Shown in pieces: positions 44,990 through 55,219 of a stretch of 64,000 nucleotides of DNA; the first letter of the stretch is position 1; each line of letters opens with the position of its first letter. Both the position numbers and the translations under genes were made by a program. The stretch lies in NCBI RefSeq assembly GCF_036699995.1, contig NZ_CP144906.1, positions 1,054,001 through 1,118,000 of the forward strand, in the 5' to 3' direction. The notes beneath the pieces are model-generated. The model was given only the letters and a program-made list of their open reading frames with translations, did no database searches and was not told the DNA's origin. The stretch is from Clostridium beijerinckii. GTDB taxonomy: Bacteria; Bacillota; Clostridia; Clostridiales; Clostridiaceae.

Positions 44990-47350
44990 ATGAATAAGAT
45001 AGAATTACTGGCTCCAGCAGGAAGCATGGAGAGTTTAATTGCTGCTATAAATAATGGGGCAGATGCAATATATCTTGGCGGAAATAAATTTTCAGCTAGA
45101 GCTTATGCATCAAATTTTGATAATGAAACAATGATGAAGGCTGTTGATTATGCTCATAGCTACAATGTAAAAGTATATGTCACTATAAATACAATTTTAA
45201 AACAAAGTGAATTAAAGGAAGCTTTAAAATATGCAGGATACCTTTATGAAATAGGAGTAGATGCAATAATAATACAAGATTTAGGGTTAGTAAAATTAAT
45301 AAGAGATGTGTATCCTGATTTTGAACTTCATGCATCTACACAAATGACAATTCATAATGCAGAAGGAGCCTTATACTTTAGAGAAAAAGGAATGCAGAGA
45401 ATAGTTTTATCTAGAGAACTTACATTAGATGAAATTAAGTATATTTCAAAAGATTTAGGAATTGAGACAGAAATATTTGTGCATGGTGCTTTGTGTGTAT
45501 GTTATTCAGGACAATGCTTAATGAGCTCTATGATTGGCGGAAGAAGCGGAAATAGAGGAAGATGTGCACAACCTTGTAGAATGCAGTATACTTTAAAGGG
45601 TGAAAATTTTGGAGAAAGAAAGGCTTATCTTTTAAGTCCTAAAGATACATGCTTTATTGATGATATGGACGCTATTATAAAGAGTGGAACTTCGTCGTTA
45701 AAAGTTGAAGGAAGAATGAAAAAGCCAGAATATGTTGCTGGAGTTACAAGGAATTATAGAAAAGCTATTGATAAGGTATTAGTAAATACAAAGTTTGATT
45801 TACAAAGGGGAAGACAAGAATTAGCACAACTATTTAATAGAGAAGGTTTTGCTAAAGCATATCTATATAAAAATGTAGGAAAAGATATGATGAGCTATAA
45901 TTACCCTAAAAATACTGGTGTATATATAGGTCAGGTATCTAACAGTGGAGAAGTTAAACTAGAAGCCAGCGTATCTTTGGGCGATGGTATAAGGTTTAAT
46001 GACGATGGATTTACTTTAAGTAAAATTTTAAATAATAATAATGAAGTTAAAGAAGCTTTTAAGGGCGAAACAGTCAAGTTATTTCCAACTGGGGGATATA
46101 AAAAAGGCTATAAGCTATATAAGATGTCTGATAAAAAACTTTATGATGAGTTAAATAATGATTTAAAACCTTATAAAAGGAAGATAAATTTAACTGGAGA
46201 GATTGAATTTAAAGTTAATGCACCTCTTTGTATTAAAGCAAAATACAATAAAAAAGAATATAGAGTTTATGGGGAAATGGTTGAAGAAGCAACTAATAAG
46301 CCATTAACAAGAGAAAGAGTTGAAGAAGCTTTAAGAAAATCAGGAGAAATTCCATATAAATTTGACAAGATATTTTTCGATATTTTTGATGATGGATTTA
46401 TAAGAATTTCAGCTATAAATAATTTAAGAAGAGAATTATTTGAAAAGATTTTAAAAGAAGAAGTAAGTTCATATAGAAGAAAAAGAACAGAAGGACCTAT
46501 TAAAGAATGGAATGCAAAATGTAAGGAAAACTTAGGCTATATTTATAGTTGTATTACAAAAGATCAACTAAAGGCACTACTTGAGGATAATAAAGCTCAA
46601 AATATAGCGTTAGATATATTTTTCAGCAGGCAAAAACATGCGTTGAATAAAAATGACTTAAAGAATTTATATGAGACTTCAAAAGATAAAAATATATATT
46701 TAAAAGTTCCAAGTATTATTAAGCAGGAATTTAATAGTATAGTAAAGATAATAGACGAACTAAAACCTTATATAAAGGGAATAATTACATCTAATGCTGG
46801 AATAATAAAAATCTATAAAGATAAACTATTTATAATAGGTGATTATAAGCTAAATATATTTAATAAAGAAGCGGCTGAATTTTATGCGCAAGACGTTGAT
46901 ATTCCATTCTTAAGTCTTGAACTAAATCGAAAAGAAATAAAAGAATTAATGAAGAACACTAACTGCAACATGGGAATGAACATTTATGGGAAAACTGAGC
47001 TTATGATTAGTGAATATTGTCCTATGGGAAGTACTTTTGGTAATAAGTCATCTAAAAAAGAATGTAGTGGTGTGTGTATGAAAGATAACTTTAAGCTAAT
47101 AGATAGAATGAATGAAAGTTTTACTGTTTTAGGTGATAATAGCTGTAGAAGTTATATTTTAAATTCAATAGCTACCAATTTAATTGATGAAATGGAAGAA
47201 CTTAAGTCTTTTAATATTTCAAATTTTAGAGTAGACTTTAAAGATGAAAGCTATGATGAAGTAAAAGATGTTTTAAATCAAATTGCGAATAAAGCAAAAA
47301 ACGAAAATAATAAGTATACTAAGGGCCACTACAAACGTGGAGTAGAATAA
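44990..47350 (+). CDS. U32-family peptidase / tRNA-hydroxylase-like protein with DUF3656
   Basis: A 786-residue protein. The N-terminal half is peptidase U32 (ELLAPAGSMESLIAAINNGADAIYLGG, HASTQMTIHNAEGA, HGALCVCYSGQCLMSSMIGGRSGNRGRCAQPCRMQY), whose cysteines match family members reported to carry an Fe-S cluster and act in prephenate-dependent tRNA hydroxylation (TrhP) rather than as a collagenase. The C-terminal half is the DUF3656-like extension with another Cys group (EYCPMG, CSGVCM). AAGGAG precedes the ATG. Same transcript as zapA. Confidence 0.93.
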   Translation: MNKIELLAPAGSMESLIAAINNGADAIYLGGNKFSARAYASNFDNETMMKAVDYAHSYNVKVYVTINTILKQSELKEALKYAGYLYEIGVDAIIIQDLGLVKLIRDVYPDFELHASTQMTIHNAEGALYFREKGMQRIVLSRELTLDEIKYISKDLGIETEIFVHGALCVCYSGQCLMSSMIGGRSGNRGRCAQPCRMQYTLKGENFGERKAYLLSPKDTCFIDDMDAIIKSGTSSLKVEGRMKKPEYVAGVTRNYRKAIDKVLVNTKFDLQRGRQELAQLFNREGFAKAYLYKNVGKDMMSYNYPKNTGVYIGQVSNSGEVKLEASVSLGDGIRFNDDGFTLSKILNNNNEVKEAFKGETVKLFPTGGYKKGYKLYKMSDKKLYDELNNDLKPYKRKINLTGEIEFKVNAPLCIKAKYNKKEYRVYGEMVEEATNKPLTRERVEEALRKSGEIPYKFDKIFFDIFDDGFIRISAINNLRRELFEKILKEEVSSYRRKRTEGPIKEWNAKCKENLGYIYSCITKDQLKALLEDNKAQNIALDIFFSRQKHALNKNDLKNLYETSKDKNIYLKVPSIIKQEFNSIVKIIDELKPYIKGIITSNAGIIKIYKDKLFIIGDYKLNIFNKEAAEFYAQDVDIPFLSLELNRKEIKELMKNTNCNMGMNIYGKTELMISEYCPMGSTFGNKSSKKECSGVCMKDNFKLIDRMNESFTVLGDNSCRSYILNSIATNLIDEMEELKSFNISNFRVDFKDESYDEVKDVLNQIANKAKNENNKYTKGHYKRGVE

Positions 47351-47505
47351 TACCAAGAAATAGTTGACGGCTTGTAATTGATAATTAAGGTAAAAATTAC
47401 TTTGAAACTTATTAGAAAGAGAGTATTTTAAGTTTTATAAGTATAAAGTCTTAGTTATCTCTTATATGCTGTCAATTGTTGATTGATTGTTAGGATGTGG
47501 GATGT

Positions 47506-49866
47506 ATGAATGAAAGATCTCTAAGAATTTTAGAGTTTAATAAGATAAAAGAAAAAATTAAGAAATATGCAAGAACAAATGCTGCTAAAGCAAAAGTTGA
47601 GGCTCTTGAGCCTTATGATAATTTATATGAAATAAATAATAAGTTAGAGGAGACAAACGAGGCTCTTGAAATCTTAATATCAAAGGGGAATCCACCACTT
47701 GAAGGATTAGCTGATATACATGAAGGTATAGAAAGAGCTAAAAAGGGAGGAACCTTATCACCAGGGCAATTATTAAAAGTTGGTGGAATGCTTAAAGCTA
47801 CGAGAAATATGAAGGAATTCTTTAAAAGAGAAGAAGTTGAAAAGTCATATCCAAAACTTGAAGACTTAGCTTACATATTAGCTCCAGTAAAAGCGTTAGA
47901 AGACGAAATAGAAAGAGCCATAGTATCAGAGGATGAAATTAGTGATAAAGCTAGCCAAACTCTTTATAATATTAGACGAAGCTTAAAAGAAAAGAACTCT
48001 TCAGTTAGAGAAAAAATAAGTTCTATTGTTAGAAGTAACTCAAAATATTTACAGGATGATTTATATACTATGAGAGGCGATAGATACGTGCTTCCTGTAA
48101 AATCAGAATATAAAAGTCAAGTTCCAGGACTTGTACACGATCAAAGTTCAACTGGAGCAACGTTTTTTATCGAGCCTATGAGCTTAGTGAATTTAAACAA
48201 TGAAATAAGAGAATTGTTTTTAAAAGAAAAAGCTGAAATAGAAAGAATACTTTCTGACCTTTCTCTGAAAGTTAAAATTAATGGGGACTCATGTTTGAGT
48301 AATTTAAAGGTACTTGTTGAATTTGACTTTATATTTGCGAAAGGAAAATATGCATCTGCATTAAATGCTATAAAGCCGATAGTTAGAGAAGATGGAGCAT
48401 TTAGCATATTATCTGGAAGGCATCCATTAATAGAAAGTGATAAAGTTGTGCCATCAGATATATATCTAGGAGAAGAATTTCAAACATTAATGATAACAGG
48501 ACCAAATACTGGAGGTAAGACTGTTACAATAAAAACCGTTGGGTTACTTCATATTATGGGACTAAGCGGATTATTAATTCCCGCTAGAGATAACTCCTCT
48601 ATAGCATTCTTTAAAGAAATATTTGCAGATATAGGTGATGAACAAAGCATTGAGCAAAGCTTATCTACTTTCTCATCTCATATGACTAATATAGTTAATA
48701 TAATGAAGCATGTGGATGACAAGTCATTAGCTTTATTCGATGAGCTTGGTGCAGGTACAGATCCAGCAGAAGGAGCAGCTCTTGCAGTATCAATATTAGA
48801 AACTTTAAGAAATAGAGGCGCAAAGCTAATCGCAACTACTCACTATAGTGAACTTAAGGCTTATGCATTAAAAACAGAGGGTGTAGAAAATGCTTCTGTT
48901 GAATTTGATATAGAAACCTTGAGGCCAACTTATAGATTATTAATTGGTGTTCCAGGTAAATCAAATGCCTTTGAGATTTCTAAGAGATTAGGACTTGTAG
49001 AAGGTGTCATTAAACGCGCAAAAGAATACATGTCTGAAGAAAATCTTCAATTTGAAAATCTAATCAGAGAACTTCAAGAAAAAAGTATAATAGCTAAAAA
49101 AGAAGCAAGAGAAGCTAAGATGCTTAGAGATCAAGCAGAAGATCTTAAAAAGAAGTACGAGGAAAAGCTTGAAAAATTAGAAAATACTAGAGAAAAAGCT
49201 TATATGGATGCTAGGCGTGAGGCTAAAGAGATAATTGCAAATGCTAAAGATGAAGCAGATGATATTTTAAAAGCCATGAGAGAGCTTGAAAAGCTTGGAA
49301 TAGCAGGCGGTGGAAGGCAAAGGCTTGAAGAAGAAAGAAAGAAACTTAAAGATAGCTTAGAAGAAAGAGAAAAAGGAATTCACAAGATGAAGGAAAATGA
49401 AGGGGAGTCTATAACTAATGTGACTCTTGGTATGGAAGCTTACCTTCCTTCATTAAACCAAAAAGTAATTATTGTTTCTATGCCAGATAACAGAGGCGAA
49501 GTTCAAGTTGAAGCTGGAATAATGAAAATAAATGTTAAGCTTAAAGATTTAAGAAAAACTCAAGTTACTAAAGAAGAAAAAGTAAGAAGAAAAAGAGAAG
49601 TAAAGCTTAATCTAAGTAATGTAGAATCCAGAGTTGACTTAAGAGGATTGGATGCAGAAGAAGCATGCTATAAAGCAGATAAATATTTAGATGATGCATA
49701 TATGGCTAACTTAGGAGAAGTAACAATAGTTCATGGTAAAGGAACTGGAGTACTTCGTAAAGCAATAAATGATATGCTTAAGAGACATCCTCATGTAAAA
49801 TCATATAGACTAGGTGCATATGGTGAAGGTGGAGACGGAGTTACTATGGTAGAACTTAAGGGGTAG
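47506..49866 (+). CDS. mutS2: Endonuclease MutS2 / ribosome-rescue ATPase
   Basis: A 786-residue MutS homolog lacking the mismatch-recognition domain. Core ATPase with Walker A ITGPNTGGKTVTIKT, Walker B LALFDELGAGTDPAEG and TTHYSELKAYA; a coiled-coil clamp, KOW-like segment, and C-terminal Smr domain (VDLRGLDAEEACYKADKYLD, TIVHGKGTGVLR). Known to suppress homologous recombination and, in Firmicutes, to split collided ribosomes. The ATG at 47506 gives the canonical MNERSLRILEFNKI; the GTG at 47497 is less likely. Third gene of the zapA series, with a 155-base gap. Confidence 0.96.
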   Translation: MNERSLRILEFNKIKEKIKKYARTNAAKAKVEALEPYDNLYEINNKLEETNEALEILISKGNPPLEGLADIHEGIERAKKGGTLSPGQLLKVGGMLKATRNMKEFFKREEVEKSYPKLEDLAYILAPVKALEDEIERAIVSEDEISDKASQTLYNIRRSLKEKNSSVREKISSIVRSNSKYLQDDLYTMRGDRYVLPVKSEYKSQVPGLVHDQSSTGATFFIEPMSLVNLNNEIRELFLKEKAEIERILSDLSLKVKINGDSCLSNLKVLVEFDFIFAKGKYASALNAIKPIVREDGAFSILSGRHPLIESDKVVPSDIYLGEEFQTLMITGPNTGGKTVTIKTVGLLHIMGLSGLLIPARDNSSIAFFKEIFADIGDEQSIEQSLSTFSSHMTNIVNIMKHVDDKSLALFDELGAGTDPAEGAALAVSILETLRNRGAKLIATTHYSELKAYALKTEGVENASVEFDIETLRPTYRLLIGVPGKSNAFEISKRLGLVEGVIKRAKEYMSEENLQFENLIRELQEKSIIAKKEAREAKMLRDQAEDLKKKYEEKLEKLENTREKAYMDARREAKEIIANAKDEADDILKAMRELEKLGIAGGGRQRLEEERKKLKDSLEEREKGIHKMKENEGESITNVTLGMEAYLPSLNQKVIIVSMPDNRGEVQVEAGIMKINVKLKDLRKTQVTKEEKVRRKREVKLNLSNVESRVDLRGLDAEEACYKADKYLDDAYMANLGEVTIVHGKGTGVLRKAINDMLKRHPHVKSYRLGAYGEGGDGVTMVELKG

Positions 49867-50040
49867 TTATTTTTTCATATACCTAATATTTTTACTTATT
49901 TAAGTTAAAAATATCATTAAAATTATTGTTAGTAAGAATATTATACAAATATTAATGTATAATTAAGTAAAGCTATAATTAAATTTCTCTTAAGTTTTTG
50001 TTTTATAGTGTTAAGTGTACGTTAGATAAGAGGTGATAAT

Positions 50041-50769
50041 ATGTACATAATAAGTGCATGCTTGTGTGGAGTTAATTGTAAATATAGTGGTAAAAATAAT
50101 CTAAATGATAGATGTTTAAAATTATTTAGAGAAGGAAGAGCGGTTCTAGTTTGTCCAGAACAATTAGGCGGATTACCAACTCCAAGAAATCCTGTTGAGC
50201 TAAATAGTGCAGCAAGTGAAGTGTTAGATGGGAATGGAAAAGCATTAAGTAATAAAGGTGAGGATGTTACTAAGCAATTTATAGATGGTGCATATGAAAC
50301 ATTAAAAATTGCAAAAGAACTTGGAGCCACAAAAGCTATATTGAAAGAAGGAAGTCCTTCATGTGGATCTAACTTTGTCTATGATGGAACTTTTACAGGT
50401 AATAAGATAAAAGGCAAAGGAATTACAGCTCTTTTACTAGAGAATGAAGGTATAACTGTATTTTCAGATGAAGACTTAGAAGTAAACAATAGTAAGTTAG
50501 TATATCTTAACGAGTTTGATAGAGAAAAAGCTAAGAAAAGAAGACTTTTTGAACAAGGAGAAGAAGAAGAGTCTTATGGAGAAGAATATTTTGATTTAAC
50601 AGAAAATTTAACTGATATGTCTGAACTTCCTCCAAGTGTTGAAGAAAATGTGAAAAAGCTTATGATTTCATTAGCTCGTGATTTAATGGGCTTTGAAGAA
50701 ATTGATGAAATTGCAGAAGCCACAGGGCTGAGTGTAGAGGAAGTAGAAGAAATCTTAGAGGAAGAATAA
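50041..50769 (+). CDS. DUF523 protein with acidic C-terminal extension
   Basis: Residues 1-145 are a DUF523 domain, with cysteines in ISACLCGVNCKYSG and LKEGSPSCGSNFVYDG and the motif VCPEQLGGLPTPR; function unproven. Residues 160-242 add an acidic extension (EQGEEEESYGEEYFD) and a C-terminal helical stretch, ARDLMGFEEIDEIAEATGLSVEEVEEIL, resembling the tail of Rpn/PD-(D/E)XK proteins. GAGGTG before the ATG. Followed by two successive terminators. Confidence 0.85.
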   Translation: MYIISACLCGVNCKYSGKNNLNDRCLKLFREGRAVLVCPEQLGGLPTPRNPVELNSAASEVLDGNGKALSNKGEDVTKQFIDGAYETLKIAKELGATKAILKEGSPSCGSNFVYDGTFTGNKIKGKGITALLLENEGITVFSDEDLEVNNSKLVYLNEFDREKAKKRRLFEQGEEEESYGEEYFDLTENLTDMSELPPSVEENVKKLMISLARDLMGFEEIDEIAEATGLSVEEVEEILEEE

Positions 50770-50837
50770 TAAGAATCAAATATATATTAATTGATATTTG
50801 TTAATTTTGTTAATTAAGATACTACTAGTATTTGTTT

Positions 50838-50875
50838 AATCCCCATGATAGATTAAATTATCATGGGGATTTTTA
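50838..50875 (+). terminator. Intrinsic terminator 1 after the DUF523 gene
   Basis: Perfect 13-base arms AATCCCCATGATA / TATCATGGGGATT, then TTTAG. Confidence 0.9.
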
Positions 50876-50970
50876 GCGTGTGGAAGTTTTTGTAGGATTA
50901 ATAAGGATTATAATTAATAATTAAGATCGTGTTTAAAAAGTACTGTAATGTCAGTTAAAAGAAAAGTTGA

Positions 50971-51013
50971 GCTGTTACATAAAGAATTCCTTTGTGATGT
51001 AACAGCCTTTTTT
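50971..51013 (+). terminator. Intrinsic terminator 2
   Basis: Perfect 10-base arms GCTGTTACAT / ATGTAACAGC enclosing AAAG/CTTT, then CTTTTTT. Only about 95 bases after the first terminator, with no gene between. Confidence 0.85.
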
Positions 51014-51068
51014 AGATCTTTTTTAGAGATGATGCAGATATTCAGTGATTCATTTTAAGTAATAGAAA

Positions 51069-51177
51069 TTTTCATATTTTTATATATTCCTAGATTTATA
51101 TATTTATAGGTTTATATAAAAATATGAAAATATATAAATATGAAAATATATAAATATATAAATATATAAATATTTAT
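51069..51177. repeat. Octanucleotide tandem array with an 18-base inverted repeat
   Basis: From 51122 the sequence runs in 8-base units: atatgaaa, atatataa, atatgaaa, then atatataa three times. The first unit also closes an inverted repeat whose other arm starts at 51069 (51069-51086 with 51113-51130, 18 perfect pairs). The rest of the gap to 51285 is featureless. Confidence 0.75.
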
Positions 51178-51285
51178 AGGAAACATCAGAGGTTTGGACA
51201 TTAGAGAGTAGAGTGAATTCTAGATGGAAATTGATTAATAACATATATAGATTTAGCCTTATTTTCATGTGAGAATATGAATGAA

Positions 51286-52155
51286 TTATTGTAGCCAGTT
51301 TTTGGCTATAGGATAACTAATTGGTATTTTACCATCATTTCCAAATCCTAATGTATGAGCTGAAGTATGAAAATCACTGCCCCCGCTTTTTAACAGGTTA
51401 TGGCTGTCACAATAATCAATTATTGCATTAATTTGTGAGTGAGAATGCTTACGATGTATGCATTCAATACCATCTATTAAGTTTAATTTGACAATGCTGT
51501 CGATATAATTATATATGTTATCTACGTCATATACATAAGGATGAGCTAAAAAACATTTACCGCCTGAACTATGAATTGTTTCTGCAGCTTCATAGATAGT
51601 TGGAAGATCTTCTGCTGGCTGTATATAAAATGGACTATTAGGGTTTAAATAGTGTTTTCTATAAAAAGTTGTTCTATCAGTAATTTCTAATTTTTTTAGA
51701 ATATACGAATTTTCATCATAGCTTAAAATATCATCACAAATAACATCGTTAGCAGGAGTATTTCTGCCCTTTATATATAAATTAGAGGAATGTAGAATTT
51801 TTAGTTTATTACAAACCTTTATTAAATAATTTAATTTAGAATTTTCTTTTTCAATAACATTAATGTTTTTATTAACTTGTAATATTCTTGATTTTTCTAT
51901 AGAATCAATATCAATATTATATCCTAGCATATCCATGCTTATTCCGCCAAATGAAAAAGCGATTTCAATTCCATTAATTATGTTACCACCGTATAAATCC
52001 TTTATATTTAAGTTGCTAATTTTTTTATATGCATCAACAGATTGATGGTCTGTAAATGAAATAAATTCTAAATTCTTTTCTTCCGACATTTTTAAGATGT
52101 CTATTACATCAAAATCTCCATCAGAATTATTTGTATGAATGTGTAAATCTATCAT
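51286..52155 (-). CDS. PHP-domain phosphoesterase
   Basis: A 289-residue polymerase-and-histidinol-phosphatase (PHP) domain protein, a metal-dependent phosphoesterase. Metal motifs: MIDLHIHTNNSDGD at the N-terminus, ISFTDHQSVDAYK, CFLAHPYVYD, and SGGSDFHTSAHTLGFG at the C-terminus. The ATG at 52155 is preferred, since GGAGGAG lies within the longer candidate start at 52173. Related to YciV/RNase AM-like proteins, but the substrate is not readable. Stands alone, divergent from a broken SIS gene. Confidence 0.85.
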   Translation of the reverse strand: MIDLHIHTNNSDGDFDVIDILKMSEEKNLEFISFTDHQSVDAYKKISNLNIKDLYGGNIINGIEIAFSFGGISMDMLGYNIDIDSIEKSRILQVNKNINVIEKENSKLNYLIKVCNKLKILHSSNLYIKGRNTPANDVICDDILSYDENSYILKKLEITDRTTFYRKHYLNPNSPFYIQPAEDLPTIYEAAETIHSSGGKCFLAHPYVYDVDNIYNYIDSIVKLNLIDGIECIHRKHSHSQINAIIDYCDSHNLLKSGGSDFHTSAHTLGFGNDGKIPISYPIAKNWLQ

Positions 52156-52352
52156 TAGGCATTTCTCCTCCATTTTAAATCATAAGGAATTGTAAACAAT
52201 TTTAGATTTATTTATTTTAAGGAAACTATTAAGTAATTTTAAAGTTATCATATCATTAAATATTTTTTTAGACAAATAGTTAATGAGCATCGTTATTCTT
52301 TGAATTAATTATAGTATAGATAGTTGTTTTATTTATAAAACTCAATATGATA

Positions 52353-52445
52353 GATATATTGCAAAAGTAATTCTTCATGATAATTCTAAAAACATTGCAA
52401 GAATTTTAGTCGTAATTGTGAAATGTGAATTGCAACAAATATATT
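52353..52445. repeat. Dispersed MITE-like repeat, copy 2
   Basis: Shares attcttcat-ataattctaaaaa, gcaagaattttag, cgtaattgtgaaat and tgaattgcaaca with copies at 38349 and 60735. Its ends are only partly inverted. Lies in the divergent gap 52156-52503, which holds no gene. Confidence 0.72.
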
Positions 52446-52503
52446 AAATGTATAAAAATAAAGGGGGTATTATAATAAAAAATAAGAGAAAGAGGTAATA
52501 AAA

Positions 52504-53338
52504 ATGAGAATACAAGATTATATGTTAGAAACTCCAGTTAAGATGAAAGAAATAATTTCAAAGTCTGATGAATTATTTAAAGAAATAATAAAGCAAGACA
52601 TAAACAAAATTATAATTACAGGATCAGGAACAAGTTATCACTCAGGGGTACAGGTGCAAACTTATTTGCAAGGAATATTAGATGCTGAAGTTACAGCAAT
52701 GTATCCATTTATGATAACTAAAGATACATTCAAAGGTAAAAACGAAAAAACATTGATAATAGGTATATCACAAGGCGGAAGTAGTTATTCAACTTATAAT
52801 GCAATGAAATTGGCAAAAATTAGATGCTAGCGATAGATTTGAAGAGGTATATAAAAAGTCAGAACAATGGATTGAGAAAAATAAAAGCAGATTAGTAGAA
52901 GCTAAAGAAATAAGAATAATAGGTCCAGCAGAATTATATGGCGATACTTTAGAAAGTGCATTGAAGTTATTAGAAACTATGAGAGTGCCTGTTACAGGAT
53001 ATGAATTTGAAGAATTTATACATGGTATATATAATGCAATAAATAGTGATTCAACAATATTTATATTAGATACAGGAAAAGAACCAAGAGTAGCAAAAAT
53101 GATTGAAGTCCTATCTGAGTGGACAAGCAATATTTACGTAATAGGAAGAAATGTTGCTTCGGATGATAGGAATCTACAAATAAATGTGAGTGAAGATGAG
53201 CATCATCAAACATTTAATTTCATAGTACCAATGCAATTGATATGTGGAGAGATACCTAATTTAAGAGGAGTTAATCCGAGTATACCAAAAGATCCTCAAT
53301 TTCATATGAAACTTGGAAGCAAGAGATTTAATAAATAA
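52504..53338 (+). pseudogene. SIS-domain sugar isomerase/deglycase (FrlB/GlmS-like), internally deleted
   Basis: The N-terminal part (MRIQDYMLETPVKMKEII, GSGTSYHSGVQ, GISQGGSSYSTYNAMKLAK) is the first SIS half of a GlmS-like sugar isomerase or fructosamine deglycase. After AMKLAK the frame stops at TAG 52828. From about 52820 another frame reads LDASDRFEEVYKKSEQWIEKN and continues through the second SIS half to FHMKLGSKRFNK. About 65-70 residues are missing relative to intact relatives of about 345 residues, with a frameshift at the junction (about 52815-52820). The ribosome site is intact, so decay is recent. Confidence 0.88.
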
Positions 53339-53488
53339 TCTATAGTAAAAATAATTGTTAATAAGTTAGTTGCGTAAAAATTCTATAATAATTATTTAAA
53401 CGTATTGATGAAAAAAATATTATTAGGCTAATAATTTATTTTGAGTTTTAATTTAAATTGAATATATTAAGTTTTTTGTAAAATTTAG

Positions 53489-53538
53489 AACAGTAAATAG
53501 TTTTTAATAAAAATAAACTATTTACTGTTTCTTTTATT
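53489..53538 (+). terminator. Strong intrinsic terminator
   Basis: Perfect 15-base arms AACAGTAAATAGTTT / AAACTATTTACTGTT, then TCTTTTATTT. Between convergent genes, so may act both ways. Confidence 0.88.
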
Positions 53539-53594
53539 TGAAAAAAAGTACAATTAACTACTTTTTTGTAGACATTTTAATTAACTACAAATCT

Positions 53595-55073
53595 CTATAT
53601 TATTCTTTGGTTATATAACACTTTTAATTTTTTAAAGACTATGCTTAATAATCCAAAGAATACACTATCTCTTGTTGCTATAAGAATTATAAAGTAAATA
53701 CTGCAGCAAGCAAGTACATCAAGGATACAGGATAATATAGTTCCAGATATAAAATTATTTATAACAAAGGTTATTGGGATAAATATTAAAGAGTAATACA
53801 AATACTTAAAATTCTCAAAAGCAAATAATCTTATATTTATGTTAAGTTCATTTTTTACTAATCTATATTCTAAAGCCATAACTACTAAATTTGAAACCAA
53901 AGTTGTTGCGATTACTTTTGTTGGTGTGAACATATTGGTAAATATTAAAAGAGTATTCAAGATCAAATTTAATATCCCTCCAATGAAAACTAACTTAGCA
54001 TCTGTTTTTTCTCTCCCGAAAATATAAATTATCTGATCTGAAATAATTCTATCAATTCCAATAGTCAGCATATATATTGAAAACACCATTAGTATTTGCA
54101 CAGCTGGAAGATAGATATCAGTACCTTTGCCCATAATTATAATAACCTGCTTAGAAACTCCAAGTAATCCTATTGAGGCTGGAAATAAGAATAAGAAATA
54201 TATTTTAATTACCTTATTTAATAAAGTCAAATAGACTTCTTTTGAATGATTTTCTAAATAGTTAGAAAGTCTAGCCATAGAGACTTGAACTATTGTAAAC
54301 ATTAAGATATCTATCATTGACATTATTTTTTGAGCAACTCCATAATATCCTGCTTCTGTTGATCCTAAATTACTGTTTAGCATGTTTTTATCAAGCAAAG
54401 TATATAAAATATATGTATTGGCAAGTATTACAACTGAAAACATAGGCTTTATATGTTTTTTTATTTGTAAATCTGAGAAGTTAAAGTGCATAGTCTTTTT
54501 TATATATATAAAACTGGATATGTTATTAATAAAATTTATACCACAAGTAAGATATATGTAAAATAAAAAATCAGCTTGGGTTTTTACAAAACATATTGTT
54601 AATAAATTATATATTATTTTAATTATCATAGTTTTCAATGCTATAAAATCATAATTTTCAAGAGCTTCATTAATCCATTCAACATTGAACATATTAAAGA
54701 CTATGTTTAATCCCATAACCATACAAGTATAAAAATATGCATCATTTCTATGGAATATAGTTAAAAAGATAGCATAAAAAATAGAAGTTACAGCTGTTGT
54801 TGTGGTGGTAATTACAAATAGGCTAGTAATTGTTTTGGTTAGTTTATCTTTATCATCTCTTACTTTGCTTACTTCTCTTATACCATATTGATAGACTCCA
54901 AAGCTTGCAAAAATCATAAAAACTGCAGTCCAGGCTTCCCCCATTGTCATATATCCGTTTAATTTATCTTGAATTGCGCTAAGAACTATTGGCATAACTA
55001 TTATAGGTAAAATTATATTTGAAACATTTAATACCGCTTTAAAAAAAGCATTTTTAGATATTGATCTAGACAT
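53595..55073 (-). CDS. Polysaccharide flippase (Wzx/MOP superfamily)
   Basis: A 492-residue membrane protein with about 12-14 hydrophobic segments, of the oligosaccharide flippase family that moves lipid-linked glycans across the membrane. N-terminal region NAFFKAVLNVSNIILPIIVMPI and FGVYQYGIREVSKVRDDKDKL are typical. AAGGAGG precedes the ATG. No glycosyltransferases are adjacent, so the glycan is unknown. Divergent from an XRE regulator across a 181-base gap with two perfect palindromes. Confidence 0.92.
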   Translation of the reverse strand: MSRSISKNAFFKAVLNVSNIILPIIVMPIVLSAIQDKLNGYMTMGEAWTAVFMIFASFGVYQYGIREVSKVRDDKDKLTKTITSLFVITTTTTAVTSIFYAIFLTIFHRNDAYFYTCMVMGLNIVFNMFNVEWINEALENYDFIALKTMIIKIIYNLLTICFVKTQADFLFYIYLTCGINFINNISSFIYIKKTMHFNFSDLQIKKHIKPMFSVVILANTYILYTLLDKNMLNSNLGSTEAGYYGVAQKIMSMIDILMFTIVQVSMARLSNYLENHSKEVYLTLLNKVIKIYFLFLFPASIGLLGVSKQVIIIMGKGTDIYLPAVQILMVFSIYMLTIGIDRIISDQIIYIFGREKTDAKLVFIGGILNLILNTLLIFTNMFTPTKVIATTLVSNLVVMALEYRLVKNELNINIRLFAFENFKYLYYSLIFIPITFVINNFISGTILSCILDVLACCSIYFIILIATRDSVFFGLLSIVFKKLKVLYNQRII

Positions 55074-55124
55074 AAGTATCCTCCTTAAAATATATTGTAT
55101 TTTGAAGTTTGCAATATTATGGTA

Positions 55125-55156
55125 ATATAGTAATTGAATTGTTTCAATTACTATAT
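55125..55156. promoter_or_regulatory. Perfect 14-base palindrome, candidate operator
   Basis: ATATAGTAATTGAA (55125-55138) and its complement (55143-55156) around TTGT, midway between the flippase and XRE genes. Confidence 0.5.
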
Positions 55157-55219
55157 ATAAATGTCTAAGATAATTGAAAAATATAAAATATTGAGTTGAA
55201 TATAATTCAACTTATTTGA

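Noticed and set aside
51122..51177. CRISPR-like array
   Set aside because: The units are 8 bases with no spacers; it is a simple tandem repeat.
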